Notes: generated by a model not told the origin, from the letters alone. DNA of 51,980 nt from Pseudomonas oryzagri (GCF_020831405.1 NZ_JAJHPU010000034.1:1-51980); one strand, 5' to 3'; positions 1-8,501 are shown, numbered from the stretch's first letter. Translations and numbers: made by a program.

Positions 1-456
1 GGTCTGGGCAACGAGTACGGCTACGCCTACGACTCCAGCTACAGCAGCTACGACTGGTTCGGCTATGGCTACTACGAGGCCGACCTGAGCAATCCGGGCG
101 ACCAGCTGTACTACTTCACCTACGTGTACGGCAACGGCGACAGCTACTCGGGCTACGGCTTCGAGGATGCTGGCACCTACTACGCCGGCCAGTACTGGTA
201 CACCTACAACGAGACCGGTAACTACGGTTACTACTACATCACTGCGGTCTATGACGGTTATGCCAGCTACGGCTACGACGAGTATGTAGGTGTCTACGAG
301 TACTACGACGCCGAGGCTGGGCAGTATCTGAGCAGCGTGTACGGCGAGTCGTATTACGGTCTGGGTAACGAGTATGGCTACGGCTACAACTCGAGCTATT
401 CGGACTGGGATGACTTCGGCTACGGCTACTACGAGGCTGACGTCTCCGTAGTTTAA
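1..456 (+). CDS. Tyr-rich tandem-repeat protein, 3' end only
   Basis: The reading frame is open from the first base to the TAA at 454-456, so only the last 151 residues are visible. About 42 of these are Tyr, with many Gly, Asp, Glu and Ser. There is no Lys, Arg, His, Cys or Met, so the visible part is a pure polyanion. It contains one full 119-residue repeat, and a second begins at GLGNEYGYGY and stops after about 32 residues. The C-terminus reads EADVSVV, an acidic residue followed by small and hydrophobic residues, as in some type I secretion signals. A complete type I exporter follows 460 bp downstream on the same strand, so this is probably its substrate (inference). No RTX nonapeptides are visible, and I do not recognise the family. 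An adhesive, matrix or metal-binding role is possible. The start and total size lie outside the window. Confidence 0.8.
   Translation, partial: GLGNEYGYAYDSSYSSYDWFGYGYYEADLSNPGDQLYYFTYVYGNGDSYSGYGFEDAGTYYAGQYWYTYNETGNYGYYYITAVYDGYASYGYDEYVGVYEYYDAEAGQYLSSVYGESYYGLGNEYGYGYNSSYSDWDDFGYGYYEADVSVV
1..456 (+). repeat. Tandem coding repeat, 357-bp period
   Basis: The segment starting at base 1 (GLGNEYGYAYDSSYS) recurs at base 358 (GLGNEYGYGYNSSYS), exactly 119 codons later. Both copies run on to GYGYYEAD. The last copy is cut short by the stop codon. More copies probably lie upstream of the window. Confidence 0.85.
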
Positions 457-479
457 GTAGTCGCATAGTTGTTCAGGGG

Positions 480-514
480 TGGCCACTCGCGGGGAACCGT
501 GAGTGGCCATTTCC
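480..514 (+). terminator. Hairpin after the Tyr-rich gene
   Basis: TGGCCACTC (480-488) pairs with GAGTGGCCA (501-509) around a short loop and is followed by a TTT run. It lies 24 bases after the stop codon, as expected for an intrinsic terminator of the repeat-protein transcript. Confidence 0.7.
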
Positions 515-602
515 GAGTGTGTGATCGGAATGGCGGGGCTTTAATGTTTCGTATTCTGGCGGGTTTAAACGATTTAATAAAATGAAGTTAGAGGTGAGCT
601 TG

Positions 603-857
603 ATGGAACATCTTTTTGCCGATGCAGTGAGTGAAGTTTCGATCGCCGGTGGCGTGGTTCGTATCGTGTTCGGCGTCCAGCGCAAGGCTTCCAAGGATGC
701 CAAGCCGGAGCTGCAGCAGACTTTTTCGCTGAATATCCCGCTGGAGGGCTTCGCCAACAGCATGCCCTCCCTGCAAGGTCTCATCGACAAGCTGGTCAAG
801 GATGGCGTTCTGAAGACTCGGGATGCCAAGCAGCTGGGTTCGCCGAACTTCAACTGA
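603..857 (+). CDS. Small conserved-looking protein of the secretion locus, 84 aa
   Basis: The ATG at 603 is preferred over an in-frame ATG at 582 because GAGGTGAG at 591-598 gives a good ribosome site for it. The 84-residue product has no signal peptide or membrane segment. It has a beta-type N-terminal half (VSIAGGVVRIVFGVQ), then a PLEGF motif and an amphipathic helix (LQGLIDKLVKDGVL). I do not recognise the family. It lies between the putative substrate gene and the exporter and has its own terminator. A cytoplasmic role in keeping the substrate unfolded, like SecB-type chaperones of other type I systems, is conceivable but is inference only. Confidence 0.75.
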   Translation: MEHLFADAVSEVSIAGGVVRIVFGVQRKASKDAKPELQQTFSLNIPLEGFANSMPSLQGLIDKLVKDGVLKTRDAKQLGSPNFN

Positions 858-872
858 TGAATCAGGGTTTTG

Positions 873-897
873 GCGGGGGGCTTTGCCCCCCGTTTTT
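873..897 (+). terminator. Strong hairpin before the ABC exporter gene, possible attenuator
   Basis: CGGGGGGC pairs with GCCCCCCG across a TTT loop, followed by TTTTT. It lies 16 bases after the 84-aa gene and 17 bases before the start of the exporter gene. No obvious promoter fits between the hairpin and that start. Partial read-through would give high expression of the small protein and substrate and low expression of the exporter. Confidence 0.8.
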
Positions 898-914
898 ATG
901 CAGGAAGTGGCAAG

Positions 915-3032
915 TTGGCTGAAAAAAAATCTTTGCAGGATTGCCTGGTCTTCATTCATCCGGCGAAACGTTTCGATGAGCAGTTGATTGACGAGTTGTC
1001 TGCGGCAGTCAAGGCAAGGATTGGCGATTTTCCACTCTCGACCGATGGTCTGGCCGTGGCCATTTCGGACGTCGATCTCGACGGTCTTGCCAGTGCAGTC
1101 GCCGACGAGCGCAAGGTGGTGGCGCAGCTGGCCAACGGCAACTGGGTTGTGCCGGTGGCCTTCAAGTACGAGCTTGGCGAAATCTCGACTGTCGAGCTCC
1201 ATGATCCCCTGGCCAGCGAGCAAATGATCAGCGTGCCGCACGAAGCCTTCATGCGGCAGTGGTCGGGAACGCTGTTGCAGTTGCAGGAACCCCAGGAGGT
1301 GGCGCCTCAGCCTGCCCAGGTGGTTCGCGGGGCACCCGGCGTGGCGGACATCGCCAGGATATTCCGGGACTACCAGCGTTTCCTCAGCCCCATTCTGTTC
1401 GCCGGGTTCCTGGTCAGCCTGTTGTCGCTGGCGAGCCCATTCTTTCTCATGCTGGTGCTCGACAAGGTCGTTTCCTACCAGGCATGGTCGACGCTGACCA
1501 CGCTGGTCATCGGCGCGGCCTTCCTGCTCGGCTTCGAAAGCACCTTCGAATACATCCGCGCCCAGTTCCTGGGACGAATGACCAAATCCGTCGGCACCGA
1601 TGCCTCTGCGCTCATGTTCCGGCACACCGCATCGCTGCCGGCCGAGATTTACGAGAGCCGGCCGCTCGGCGCGTGGATCGGCGACAACCGGCAATCCGAG
1701 CGAATGGTCAGGATGCTCCGGCAGATCGCCATGTCGTCTACCGACTACCTGTTCGCCCTGCTGTTCTTCGCCGTGCTCCTGTGGATCAACTGGATTCTCA
1801 CCTGCGTGGCCGTGGCCACCTGCGTCCTGCAGATCGCTTTCGCCTTCTACTGGCGGGGGCAGGAAGAGCGCAAGGCCAGCGAGAGCCGGGCCGGGCTGGA
1901 GCGGCGGGAGACCTTCCTGGTCGAGACGCTGACCCACCTGCGCACCATCAAGATCCTCGGGCTGCTCGGTCGGCGGGAGGACGAATATGCGCAGAAGGTC
2001 GCCGAGGCCGAGCAGTCCCGACAGGAGCGGGACGATGCCGAAGCCTTCGTGCGCTCCGTGACCACCTTCATCGAGCGGTTGGGCAACATCGTGATGCTCG
2101 CGGTGGGTGCCGCCATGGTCATGCAGTCGAGCCTGAGCGTGGGGGCCCTGGTGGCGTGCAACATTCTGATGCGGCGCCTCACCGGACCGCTGGCCCGTCT
2201 GCCGGTACTGCTGCACGACCTCAAGGAGCTGCAGAACATCCACGGGCGCTGGCAGGAGATCCTGCGCGGTGCTCCGCCGCTGTCCGCGGCAAGGCGAGAG
2301 CGCAAGAAACTTCTCGGCGCCGTGGAGTTCAAGAAGATCTATTTCCGCCATGGCCGGGACTCGCGGTTCCAGCTGATGGTCGATGCCACCTTCCCGCGCG
2401 GTGAAACCCTGGCCGTGGTCGGCAGGTCCGGGGCGGGCAAGACCACGGTTCTCAACCTGATGCTGGGCCTGAACCAGCCCCAGGTTGGGCTGGTCTGCCT
2501 GGATGGCAGCGATCTGCGCGAGCTGGACATCGAGCACGTGCGCAAGCAGATCGGTGTGGTATCCCACGACGTCGGGCTGTTCCGGGGCACGGTGAGCGAC
2601 AACATCGCCGCCTGGGACCGGAGCATTTCGCTGGAGCGCATCCAGGCCGCCGCGCGCATGGCCTTGGCTCACGATTTCATCCAGGCCCTGCCGAAGGGCT
2701 ACGAAACCCTGATCGGCGACGATGGCGCCAACCTGTCCTCGGGGCAGAAGAGCCGCCTGGCGCTGGCACGCGCCCTGGTCCGTGACCCGGCGCTATTGCT
2801 GCTGGACGAGGTGACCGGCGACCTCGATCCGCTGACCGAGCAGGGGCTGATCGCCAACATCATCGAGTGCCGGCGCGGACGGACGACGATCTTCTTCACG
2901 CACCATGAGTTCGTCGCCAGCCGGATGGACGCGGTGTTCTTCCTCGATGACGGCCGCCTGGTCGCGGCGGGGCAGCATGAGCGGCTGCTGAGAGAGAATG
3001 CCGCCTACCGGAATCTGTGGGGGCGTGGTTGA
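915..3032 (+). CDS. Type I secretion ABC transporter with inactive C39-like domain
   Basis: The start is placed at the TTG at 915, with AGGAAG at 902-907 as ribosome site. An upstream in-frame ATG at 870 would start inside the terminator hairpin. The product is 705 aa. Residues about 1-125 form a degenerate peptidase-C39-like domain: the DP of the catalytic region survives (LHDPLA), but the active-site Cys and His are missing (GNWVVPV instead of a GH motif). It should therefore bind substrate without cleaving a leader. Residues about 150-440 are the six-helix exporter domain. The ATPase domain has Walker A GRSGAGKTT (about 503), signature LSSGQ (about 607), Walker B LLLLDEV (about 630) and the H-loop FFTHH. 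This is the HlyB/LapB/AprD class of inner-membrane exporter. The membrane-fusion gene follows after one base. Confidence 0.93.
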   Translation: MAEKKSLQDCLVFIHPAKRFDEQLIDELSAAVKARIGDFPLSTDGLAVAISDVDLDGLASAVADERKVVAQLANGNWVVPVAFKYELGEISTVELHDPLASEQMISVPHEAFMRQWSGTLLQLQEPQEVAPQPAQVVRGAPGVADIARIFRDYQRFLSPILFAGFLVSLLSLASPFFLMLVLDKVVSYQAWSTLTTLVIGAAFLLGFESTFEYIRAQFLGRMTKSVGTDASALMFRHTASLPAEIYESRPLGAWIGDNRQSERMVRMLRQIAMSSTDYLFALLFFAVLLWINWILTCVAVATCVLQIAFAFYWRGQEERKASESRAGLERRETFLVETLTHLRTIKILGLLGRREDEYAQKVAEAEQSRQERDDAEAFVRSVTTFIERLGNIVMLAVGAAMVMQSSLSVGALVACNILMRRLTGPLARLPVLLHDLKELQNIHGRWQEILRGAPPLSAARRERKKLLGAVEFKKIYFRHGRDSRFQLMVDATFPRGETLAVVGRSGAGKTTVLNLMLGLNQPQVGLVCLDGSDLRELDIEHVRKQIGVVSHDVGLFRGTVSDNIAAWDRSISLERIQAAARMALAHDFIQALPKGYETLIGDDGANLSSGQKSRLALARALVRDPALLLLDEVTGDLDPLTEQGLIANIIECRRGRTTIFFTHHEFVASRMDAVFFLDDGRLVAAGQHERLLRENAAYRNLWGRG

Positions 3033-3033
3033 G

Positions 3034-4374
3034 ATGAGCGATCGCTTTGAGAGCTTGGGGGTGGGTGCGCGCTTGAAGAACCCCGGGACACGCATGCTCT
3101 ATGCGTTCGGTGGCCTGCTGCTGGTCGTCCTCGTCTTCGTCGCCATGGTCCAGGTGGATCGCGTCGTGTCCGGGCGGGGCAAGACCGTTCTGCAGGAGCC
3201 CAACATCGTCCTGCGGCCCTCGGTCAAGTCGCAGGTCAAGGAGATCCATGTCCGTGTCGGCGACCGGGTGAGCAAGGGCAGTCCGGTACTGACCCTGGAC
3301 CCGACGGTTTCCGAGTCCGAACTGAACAAGTACCGGCAAAAGGTGGAAACCTATGCGGCGGAGGTCCGCCGCCTCGACATGGTGCTCGAGGGCCGGCACA
3401 CCGCAGCCGATCTGCAGCGGGCCGGCTCCACCGAGGACGACATGCTCGTCTCGGAGATGCGCGAGTTCGAATACAAGATGCAGAAGTATCGCGAGCAGGA
3501 GGGCGCCTTGCAGGAGAAGCTCGATGAGCTTGCCCAGCGCCTGCCGATGCTGCAGGAGCAGCTCAAGTTGTCCAGCGACATCGAGAAGATGTGGGACGAC
3601 CTGGTCAACAAGGAGAACTACGGCTCGCGACTGAACTGGTACAAGGCCAGTCAGGATCGCATCAAGGCCCAGTCGCAGTACTCCGAGGTGCGCGGGGAAA
3701 TGCTCAAGTCCCGCGGCGAGCTGAAGAAGCTCGTGGCCGAGCGCAAGGGCTTCGCCGAAGAGTGGCGCTTCGACAAGATGGACAGCCGCCTGCAGGCCGA
3801 ACGCAATCTGCAGGAAGCCCGCCAGGAAGTTGCCAAGGCGGCCTACGAGAATGCCTCGGTGGAGTTGGTGGCTCCCGAGGACGCGATTGTGGTCGAGTTG
3901 TCCGATACCGCGGTCGGCACCACGGTGTCGCCGACGGACGTACTGATGAAGCTGGTGCCGGCTCGCCTGCCCCGTTTCGTCGACGTGCGCCTGAGTGCCA
4001 CCGACGTGTCGATGGTGGGGGCGGGCATGCCGGTCGACATCAAGCTCGACAGTGCGCCGTTCCAGAAGCACGGCTTCCTGCGCGGCACCCTGCAGTCGGT
4101 GACCTACGACTCGTTCGACAAGGACTCCCAGTCAAGCAGTAGCCGGGGCAAGGATATTCCCAGCAACGTCTCCCGGGTCGCCGCGGAAACCGAGCAGTTC
4201 TACCTGGCACGGGTGGAGATCACCCAGAACGAACTCAAGCACCTGCCGGAGGCCTTCCGCCTGATGCCGGGCATGAGCGTCGAGGCCGATATCAAGATCG
4301 GTCAGCGGCGTCTGGTCGAGTACCTGTTGTTCCCGGTCATGCGCGTCGTCAACGAGGGGCTGCGTGAACCATGA
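3034..4374 (+). CDS. Type I secretion membrane-fusion protein (HlyD family)
   Basis: The ATG at 3034 lies one base after the exporter's stop codon. The product is 446 aa. It has a short cytoplasmic N-terminus, one membrane helix (about 25-43, LYAFGGLLLVVLVFVAMV), then a biotinyl-lipoyl-like segment (VKEIHVRVGDRVSKGSPVLTLDP). A long coiled coil runs from about 95 to 275, and the C-terminal beta-barrel adaptor domain ends in MPGMSVEADIKIGQRRLVEYLLFPV. The last segment is the HlyD C-terminal signature. It links the ABC exporter to the TolC-like channel encoded at 5618. Its stop overlaps the start of the protease gene, so the protease is translationally coupled to the secretion machinery. Confidence 0.94.
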   Translation: MSDRFESLGVGARLKNPGTRMLYAFGGLLLVVLVFVAMVQVDRVVSGRGKTVLQEPNIVLRPSVKSQVKEIHVRVGDRVSKGSPVLTLDPTVSESELNKYRQKVETYAAEVRRLDMVLEGRHTAADLQRAGSTEDDMLVSEMREFEYKMQKYREQEGALQEKLDELAQRLPMLQEQLKLSSDIEKMWDDLVNKENYGSRLNWYKASQDRIKAQSQYSEVRGEMLKSRGELKKLVAERKGFAEEWRFDKMDSRLQAERNLQEARQEVAKAAYENASVELVAPEDAIVVELSDTAVGTTVSPTDVLMKLVPARLPRFVDVRLSATDVSMVGAGMPVDIKLDSAPFQKHGFLRGTLQSVTYDSFDKDSQSSSSRGKDIPSNVSRVAAETEQFYLARVEITQNELKHLPEAFRLMPGMSVEADIKIGQRRLVEYLLFPVMRVVNEGLREP

Positions 4375-5621
4375 TGAGCCGCCTGTCCATGCGCTGGCGC
4401 TGGCCAGTGGTTGCCGTCGTCTGCCTGGCGCCACTGCTGGCGCAAGGGGACGATGCGCCGCACCGGGATTTTCTCGAACTGGCCGCGGGGTGGTGTTCCG
4501 GCGCGGTGCGAGCCGACAGGCCGGTCGCCCGCGGGCGCCTGCCGCTGGGCGGCGATCGTTTCGCCGGATTCGCCGACTTCGCCCAGGATAACGGCGATAT
4601 CCTCCGCGCCTACGACCCCGACCCGCGCTCCGGAGCACGCATCTACGAGCTGTTCAATCGCAGCGAAAGGGGCCTGCGCGCCGCGCTTTCAGGGCGGCTC
4701 GATGCCGATTGCCGTGCGGTGGAGGGGCGCGAGATCCACTACCTGGCGTCCGGTCGTGCCGAGGCGATCGAGCACCTCGGCGCGAACCTGGTACGGACCG
4801 GCCGGCGCGAGTTGCTTAACCCGCCGGTTCCCGCCGGCAGCGATCCCGGCGGCATTCGCGTGGCGCTGGTCGATTCCGGCGTCAACTACCTCATCCCCGA
4901 GGTGGCGCGCGCCCTGGCCCGCGACGAGCAGGGCCGCAGCCTCGGCTACGACTTCCGCGAGATGGATGACCGTCCCTTCGACGTGGATCCCCTCAAGCGC
5001 GGACCCTTCGCGCCGGTACGGCACGGCACCTCGGTCGCCAGCGTGCTGCTGGCCCACGCCCAGGGGCGCCTCAGCCTGGTGCCCTACAGCTTCCCGGGCA
5101 ACGATTTCCGCCGCTTCCGGATGCTGGTCGACGATCTGCGCCGCAAACAGGTGCGCATCGTCAACATGTCCATCGGCAACACCGATCCGCGTGGCCAGCG
5201 CAACTGGCAGGAGATCGTCCAGGCCATGGCGTCGGTGCCGGAGGTCCTCTTCGTGCTGGCCGCCGGCAACGAAGGGCGCGACCTGGGGGACGCGGCTGCC
5301 GCCACCTCCCGGCCGGCCAATGTCCTGGTGGTCGGCGCGGTGGATGCTTCCGGTGCGGTGTCGCGGCTCAGCAATCATGGCGCGGGGGTCGATGTCGCCG
5401 CGCTGGCCGATCCGGTGGCCGGACGCGGCTTCGACTGGCGGCCCCGCGATCTGCGCGGGACCAGCTTTGCCGCCCCGCAGATCGTGGCGCTGGCCGCGGG
5501 CATCCTGCAGAAGGAGCCGGGGCTCGATGCCATGGAACTGAAGCGGCGCATTTGCTCGGCAGCAACACCCGTACGCGGCGAGCGCGAGATCGCGTGCGGT
5601 TATATCGAGGCGAGGTTGTGA
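4371..5621 (+). CDS. Subtilisin-like serine protease (S8) within the secretion operon
   Basis: The start ATG at 4371 overlaps the HlyD-type gene's stop. The product is 416 aa, with an N-terminal export signal (RWRWPVVAVVCLAPLLAQG) and a segment to about residue 150 with no recognised domain, possibly a propeptide. The S8 catalytic domain follows. The triad is complete: Asp168 in VALVDSG, His218 in RHGTS and Ser365 in GTSFAAPQ, with oxyanion Asn300 in AAGNEG. It should be active in the periplasm or at the cell surface. Its place between the fusion-protein and channel genes suggests that it trims, matures or releases the secreted substrate, as LapG does with a different fold for LapA-type adhesins. 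That role is inference. A general periplasmic protease is the alternative. Confidence 0.9.
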   Translation: MMSRLSMRWRWPVVAVVCLAPLLAQGDDAPHRDFLELAAGWCSGAVRADRPVARGRLPLGGDRFAGFADFAQDNGDILRAYDPDPRSGARIYELFNRSERGLRAALSGRLDADCRAVEGREIHYLASGRAEAIEHLGANLVRTGRRELLNPPVPAGSDPGGIRVALVDSGVNYLIPEVARALARDEQGRSLGYDFREMDDRPFDVDPLKRGPFAPVRHGTSVASVLLAHAQGRLSLVPYSFPGNDFRRFRMLVDDLRRKQVRIVNMSIGNTDPRGQRNWQEIVQAMASVPEVLFVLAAGNEGRDLGDAAAATSRPANVLVVGAVDASGAVSRLSNHGAGVDVAALADPVAGRGFDWRPRDLRGTSFAAPQIVALAAGILQKEPGLDAMELKRRICSAATPVRGEREIACGYIEARL

Positions 5622-6964
5622 ATAAACGACTTTTGAAACTGCTCGTTGCGGGGCTGTTGGGGCTGCCTGGCTGGGCCGGCGCCATGGACGTGGTGGAGGT
5701 CTATCAAAAGGCACTGCTGAACGACCCGCAGTATCGCGAGGCCGTGAATACCTATCTTGCCGACCGCGAGGCCAAGCCGCAGGGGGTTGCCGGCCTGTTG
5801 CCCAAGGTCGAGCTGCGGGCGGCGCTGGATCGGGTTTCCCAGGAAAAGGAAATCGACTCCCAGAGCACCAGCAGTGAAGTCGACTTCACGCGCAAGGACT
5901 ACGACGTTCGCCTGACCCAACCCTTGTTCGACGCTGAGAAGCTGGCGCTCTACGACCGCGGGAAACGCAAGGCCCTGCAGGCGGAGTTGACCCTTGAAAC
6001 CGCTCGGCAGGACCTGCGTCTGCGGGTGGTCAAGGCCTTCTTCGATGCGTTGTACGCCGAAGATACGCTCAACACCTATCGTGCCCAGCAAAAGGCCACC
6101 TACGACTTCATGGATCAGGCCCGAAAAAGCTTCAAGATCGGTACGGTGACGGCGAGCGATGTCTACGACGCCCAGGCCCGCTACGAGCTGGTTTCGGCCA
6201 AGGTCCTGCAGGCCGAGGTCGATCTCGAGGTGCAGCGCAAGGCGCTGTGGGTCTTGGCGGGGGAGCCGGTCGATACGTTGTCGCCGCTGCGCAAGTCCAT
6301 CAAGCTGCAGCCGCCGGTGCCTGGTGAGCTGCAAGGCTGGCTGGATCAGGCGGCCCGCTCCAATCTGGATGTGCAGGTACAAAGTTACGAAGTCGATATC
6401 GCCTCGGCCGAGGTCGACTACAACAAGGCCGGGCACTATCCCAAGCTCGAATTTACCGCCAGCCTGGACCTCAACGACCAGTCCGCGACCATGTCCAGCT
6501 TTTCGGAGGAAGGTCCGGGGCAGAACACCAACGAGTCCTATGTGGGACTGCAGGCGACCGTGCCGCTGTTCGAGGGCGGTTACGTGATGTCCAGGGTGCG
6601 CGAGGCCAAGTACGCGATGCTGGCGTCCAGCGACAAGCTCGATGCGGTCAGGAAGGACTCGGTGGAGTCGGCGCGCGAAAGCTTCATCAATACCACGGTG
6701 GGTGCCAGGAAGATGGATGTCTTCCGTGCCGCGGTGTCGTCGAGCAGGGATTCGCTGCGCGCCAGCAAGCTTGGCTATGGCGTGGGTGTCAGAAGCGCCG
6801 TCGATGTCCTCAACGCCCAGGAGCAGTTGTCCCAGGCCTTGCGCGAGCAGGCGAAGAACTTTTACGACACCTTGAGTTATTCCCTGAAGTTGAAGGCCGC
6901 GGTCGGTGCGCTGCGCGACGAGGATCTGATGCAGCTGCGGGGCTACACGAAGCACGCCCACTGA
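5618..6964 (+). CDS. TolC-family outer-membrane channel of the type I system
   Basis: The start is the GTG at 5618, overlapping the protease stop, with GAGGCGAGG just upstream. The product is 448 aa: a signal peptide (MNKRLLKLLVAGLLGLPGWAGA), then the two outer-membrane-efflux repeats typical of TolC/AprF. These show VVEVYQKALLNDPQYREA at the first helix and a helical second half. It completes the tripartite export apparatus. An earlier in-frame start would lie inside the protease gene and would bury the signal peptide. The operon appears to end here. There is no clear terminator in the 91 bp before the next gene. Confidence 0.92.
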   Translation: MNKRLLKLLVAGLLGLPGWAGAMDVVEVYQKALLNDPQYREAVNTYLADREAKPQGVAGLLPKVELRAALDRVSQEKEIDSQSTSSEVDFTRKDYDVRLTQPLFDAEKLALYDRGKRKALQAELTLETARQDLRLRVVKAFFDALYAEDTLNTYRAQQKATYDFMDQARKSFKIGTVTASDVYDAQARYELVSAKVLQAEVDLEVQRKALWVLAGEPVDTLSPLRKSIKLQPPVPGELQGWLDQAARSNLDVQVQSYEVDIASAEVDYNKAGHYPKLEFTASLDLNDQSATMSSFSEEGPGQNTNESYVGLQATVPLFEGGYVMSRVREAKYAMLASSDKLDAVRKDSVESARESFINTTVGARKMDVFRAAVSSSRDSLRASKLGYGVGVRSAVDVLNAQEQLSQALREQAKNFYDTLSYSLKLKAAVGALRDEDLMQLRGYTKHAH

Positions 6965-7055
6965 CGGCTGCCCCTGGCCCGCATCGACGATCGCCCCGAA
7001 AAGCGATGCGGTGTGCCAGAATTGCTCGGTCATCGACTCTCAAGCCTCTTTGCCC

Positions 7056-7697
7056 ATGAGCCCCCAACCCAGCCTGATCCGCGAAACCTTCCCCGTCGGG
7101 CCGTTGCAGTGCAACTGCACCATCATCGGCGATCCCGTGACCAAGAAGGCGATCGTCGTCGACCCGGGCGGCGATCCCGAATTGATCATGGCGCGCCTGG
7201 ACCAGCACGGCCTCAAGGTGGTCAGCATCGTCCATACCCACGCCCATCTCGACCATTTTCTCGCCGCGGGGCAGATGAAGGAGCGCACCGGCGCCACCCT
7301 GCACCTGCACCAGGCGGACCAGTTCCTGTGGGACAGCCTCGAGCTGCAATGCCGCATGTTCGGCGTGCCCTACACCCCGGTGCCGGCGCCGGACCAGTGG
7401 CTGCAGGATGACGAAGAGCTGGCCTGTGGCTGCGGCGTGGCGCTGCACACCCCGGGGCACACACCGGGCTCGATGAGCTTCTGGTTCGAGGATGCCAAGC
7501 TCCTGATCGCCGGCGACACCCTGTTCCGCCGCGGCATCGGCCGCACCGACCTGTGGGGCGGCGACTACGCCACCATCGAGCGCTCGATCAAGCAACGCCT
7601 GTACAGCCTCGACGAGGATGCGACCGTGATCACAGGTCATGGCCCGCAGACGACGCTGGGGGAAGAAATGCGCGAAAATCCGTTCATCCGTGCCTGA
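7056..7697 (+). CDS. MBL-fold hydrolase, glyoxalase II-like
   Basis: The product is 213 aa, with ATG at 7056 chosen because the family begins at this point. The zinc motif is THAHLDH (residues 61-67). Downstream ligands are HTPGHTPGS, the Asp in IAGDTLF and GHGPQTT near the end. It is cytoplasmic, with no signal peptide. The length and motifs match the short YcbL/GloB-like group, which hydrolyses S-D-lactoylglutathione or related thioesters. The exact substrate cannot be read from sequence. It appears to be a single-gene unit ahead of the OmpA-like lipoprotein gene. Confidence 0.88.
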   Translation: MSPQPSLIRETFPVGPLQCNCTIIGDPVTKKAIVVDPGGDPELIMARLDQHGLKVVSIVHTHAHLDHFLAAGQMKERTGATLHLHQADQFLWDSLELQCRMFGVPYTPVPAPDQWLQDDEELACGCGVALHTPGHTPGSMSFWFEDAKLLIAGDTLFRRGIGRTDLWGGDYATIERSIKQRLYSLDEDATVITGHGPQTTLGEEMRENPFIRA

Positions 7698-7790
7698 CGA
7701 GCGAGCGCGGCGGGAATTTCTCGCCGCCGCCAGCCTCTAATGGCCAGTTGCCCCATATTGCAGGGGCCTGAATCGTCCAAGGAGAGTTCA

Positions 7791-8501
7791 ATGAAACTGT
7801 CGAGTCGTCTGATCCTGTCCGCCGTCGCCATCGCCATGTTGAGCGGCTGCGCCTCGCAGAGTCCCTACGATCAGAGCGCCCAGACCGGCCAGACCGAATC
7901 CACCGGCATGAACAAGACCGCCAAGTACGGCGGCCTGGGTGCCCTGGCCGGCGCTGCCGCCGGTGCGCTGATCAACCACGACAACCGCGGCAAGGGCGCC
8001 CTGATCGGCGCCGCGGTGGGCGGCGCCGCCGGTGCCGGCTACGGCTACTACGCCAACAAGCAGGAAGAACAGCTGCGCCAGCAGATGCAGGGCACCGGCG
8101 TGGAAGTGCAGCGCCAGGGCGACGACATCAAGCTGATCATGCCCGGCAACATCACCTTCGCCACCGCTTCGGCCGACATCTCCAGCGACTTCTACAGCCC
8201 GCTGAACAACCTGGCCAACTCCTTCAAGCAGTTCGACCAGAACAGCATCGAGATCGTCGGTCACACCGACAACGTCGGCGGCTACCAGTACAACATGGGC
8301 CTGTCCCAGCGTCGTGCGCAGAGCGTGGCCAACTACCTGCTGTCGCAGGGCGTCAACCCGAGCCGCGTGACCACCCGCGGCGCCGGTCCGGATCAGCCGA
8401 TCGCCAGCAACTCCAGCGACGCCGGCCGCCAGCAGAACCGCCGCGTGGAAATCAACCTGCGCCCGCTGCCGGGTGCCCAGACCGGCACCACCCAGCAGTA
8501 A
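7791..8501 (+). CDS. OmpA-family lipoprotein with glycine-zipper segment
   Basis: The ATG at 7791 has AAGGAGAG 4-11 bases upstream. The product is 236 aa. The signal peptide ends in a lipobox (LSGC, Cys20). A Gly/Ala-rich zipper segment follows (about 45-85, GGLGALAGAAAGALI and GALIGAAVGGAAGAGYGYY), then an OmpA-type peptidoglycan-binding domain (about 115-225) with VGHTDNVGG and the RRVEI ending. It resembles YiaD-type outer-membrane lipoproteins that tether the envelope to peptidoglycan. Its last 75 bp and terminator recur in decayed form at 9674-9809. Confidence 0.92.
   Translation: MKLSSRLILSAVAIAMLSGCASQSPYDQSAQTGQTESTGMNKTAKYGGLGALAGAAAGALINHDNRGKGALIGAAVGGAAGAGYGYYANKQEEQLRQQMQGTGVEVQRQGDDIKLIMPGNITFATASADISSDFYSPLNNLANSFKQFDQNSIEIVGHTDNVGGYQYNMGLSQRRAQSVANYLLSQGVNPSRVTTRGAGPDQPIASNSSDAGRQQNRRVEINLRPLPGAQTGTTQQ

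Noticed and set aside
1-456. RTX-type calcium-binding repeats
   Set aside because: No GGxGxDxUx nonapeptides occur in the visible part.
870-915. ATG at 870 as the exporter start
   Set aside because: It lies in the terminator hairpin and lacks a ribosome site; the TTG at 915 has AGGAAG.
588-2672. 694-aa open frame on the minus strand
   Set aside because: It is antisense to the ABC exporter gene, has no family features and arises from GC-rich third-position bias.
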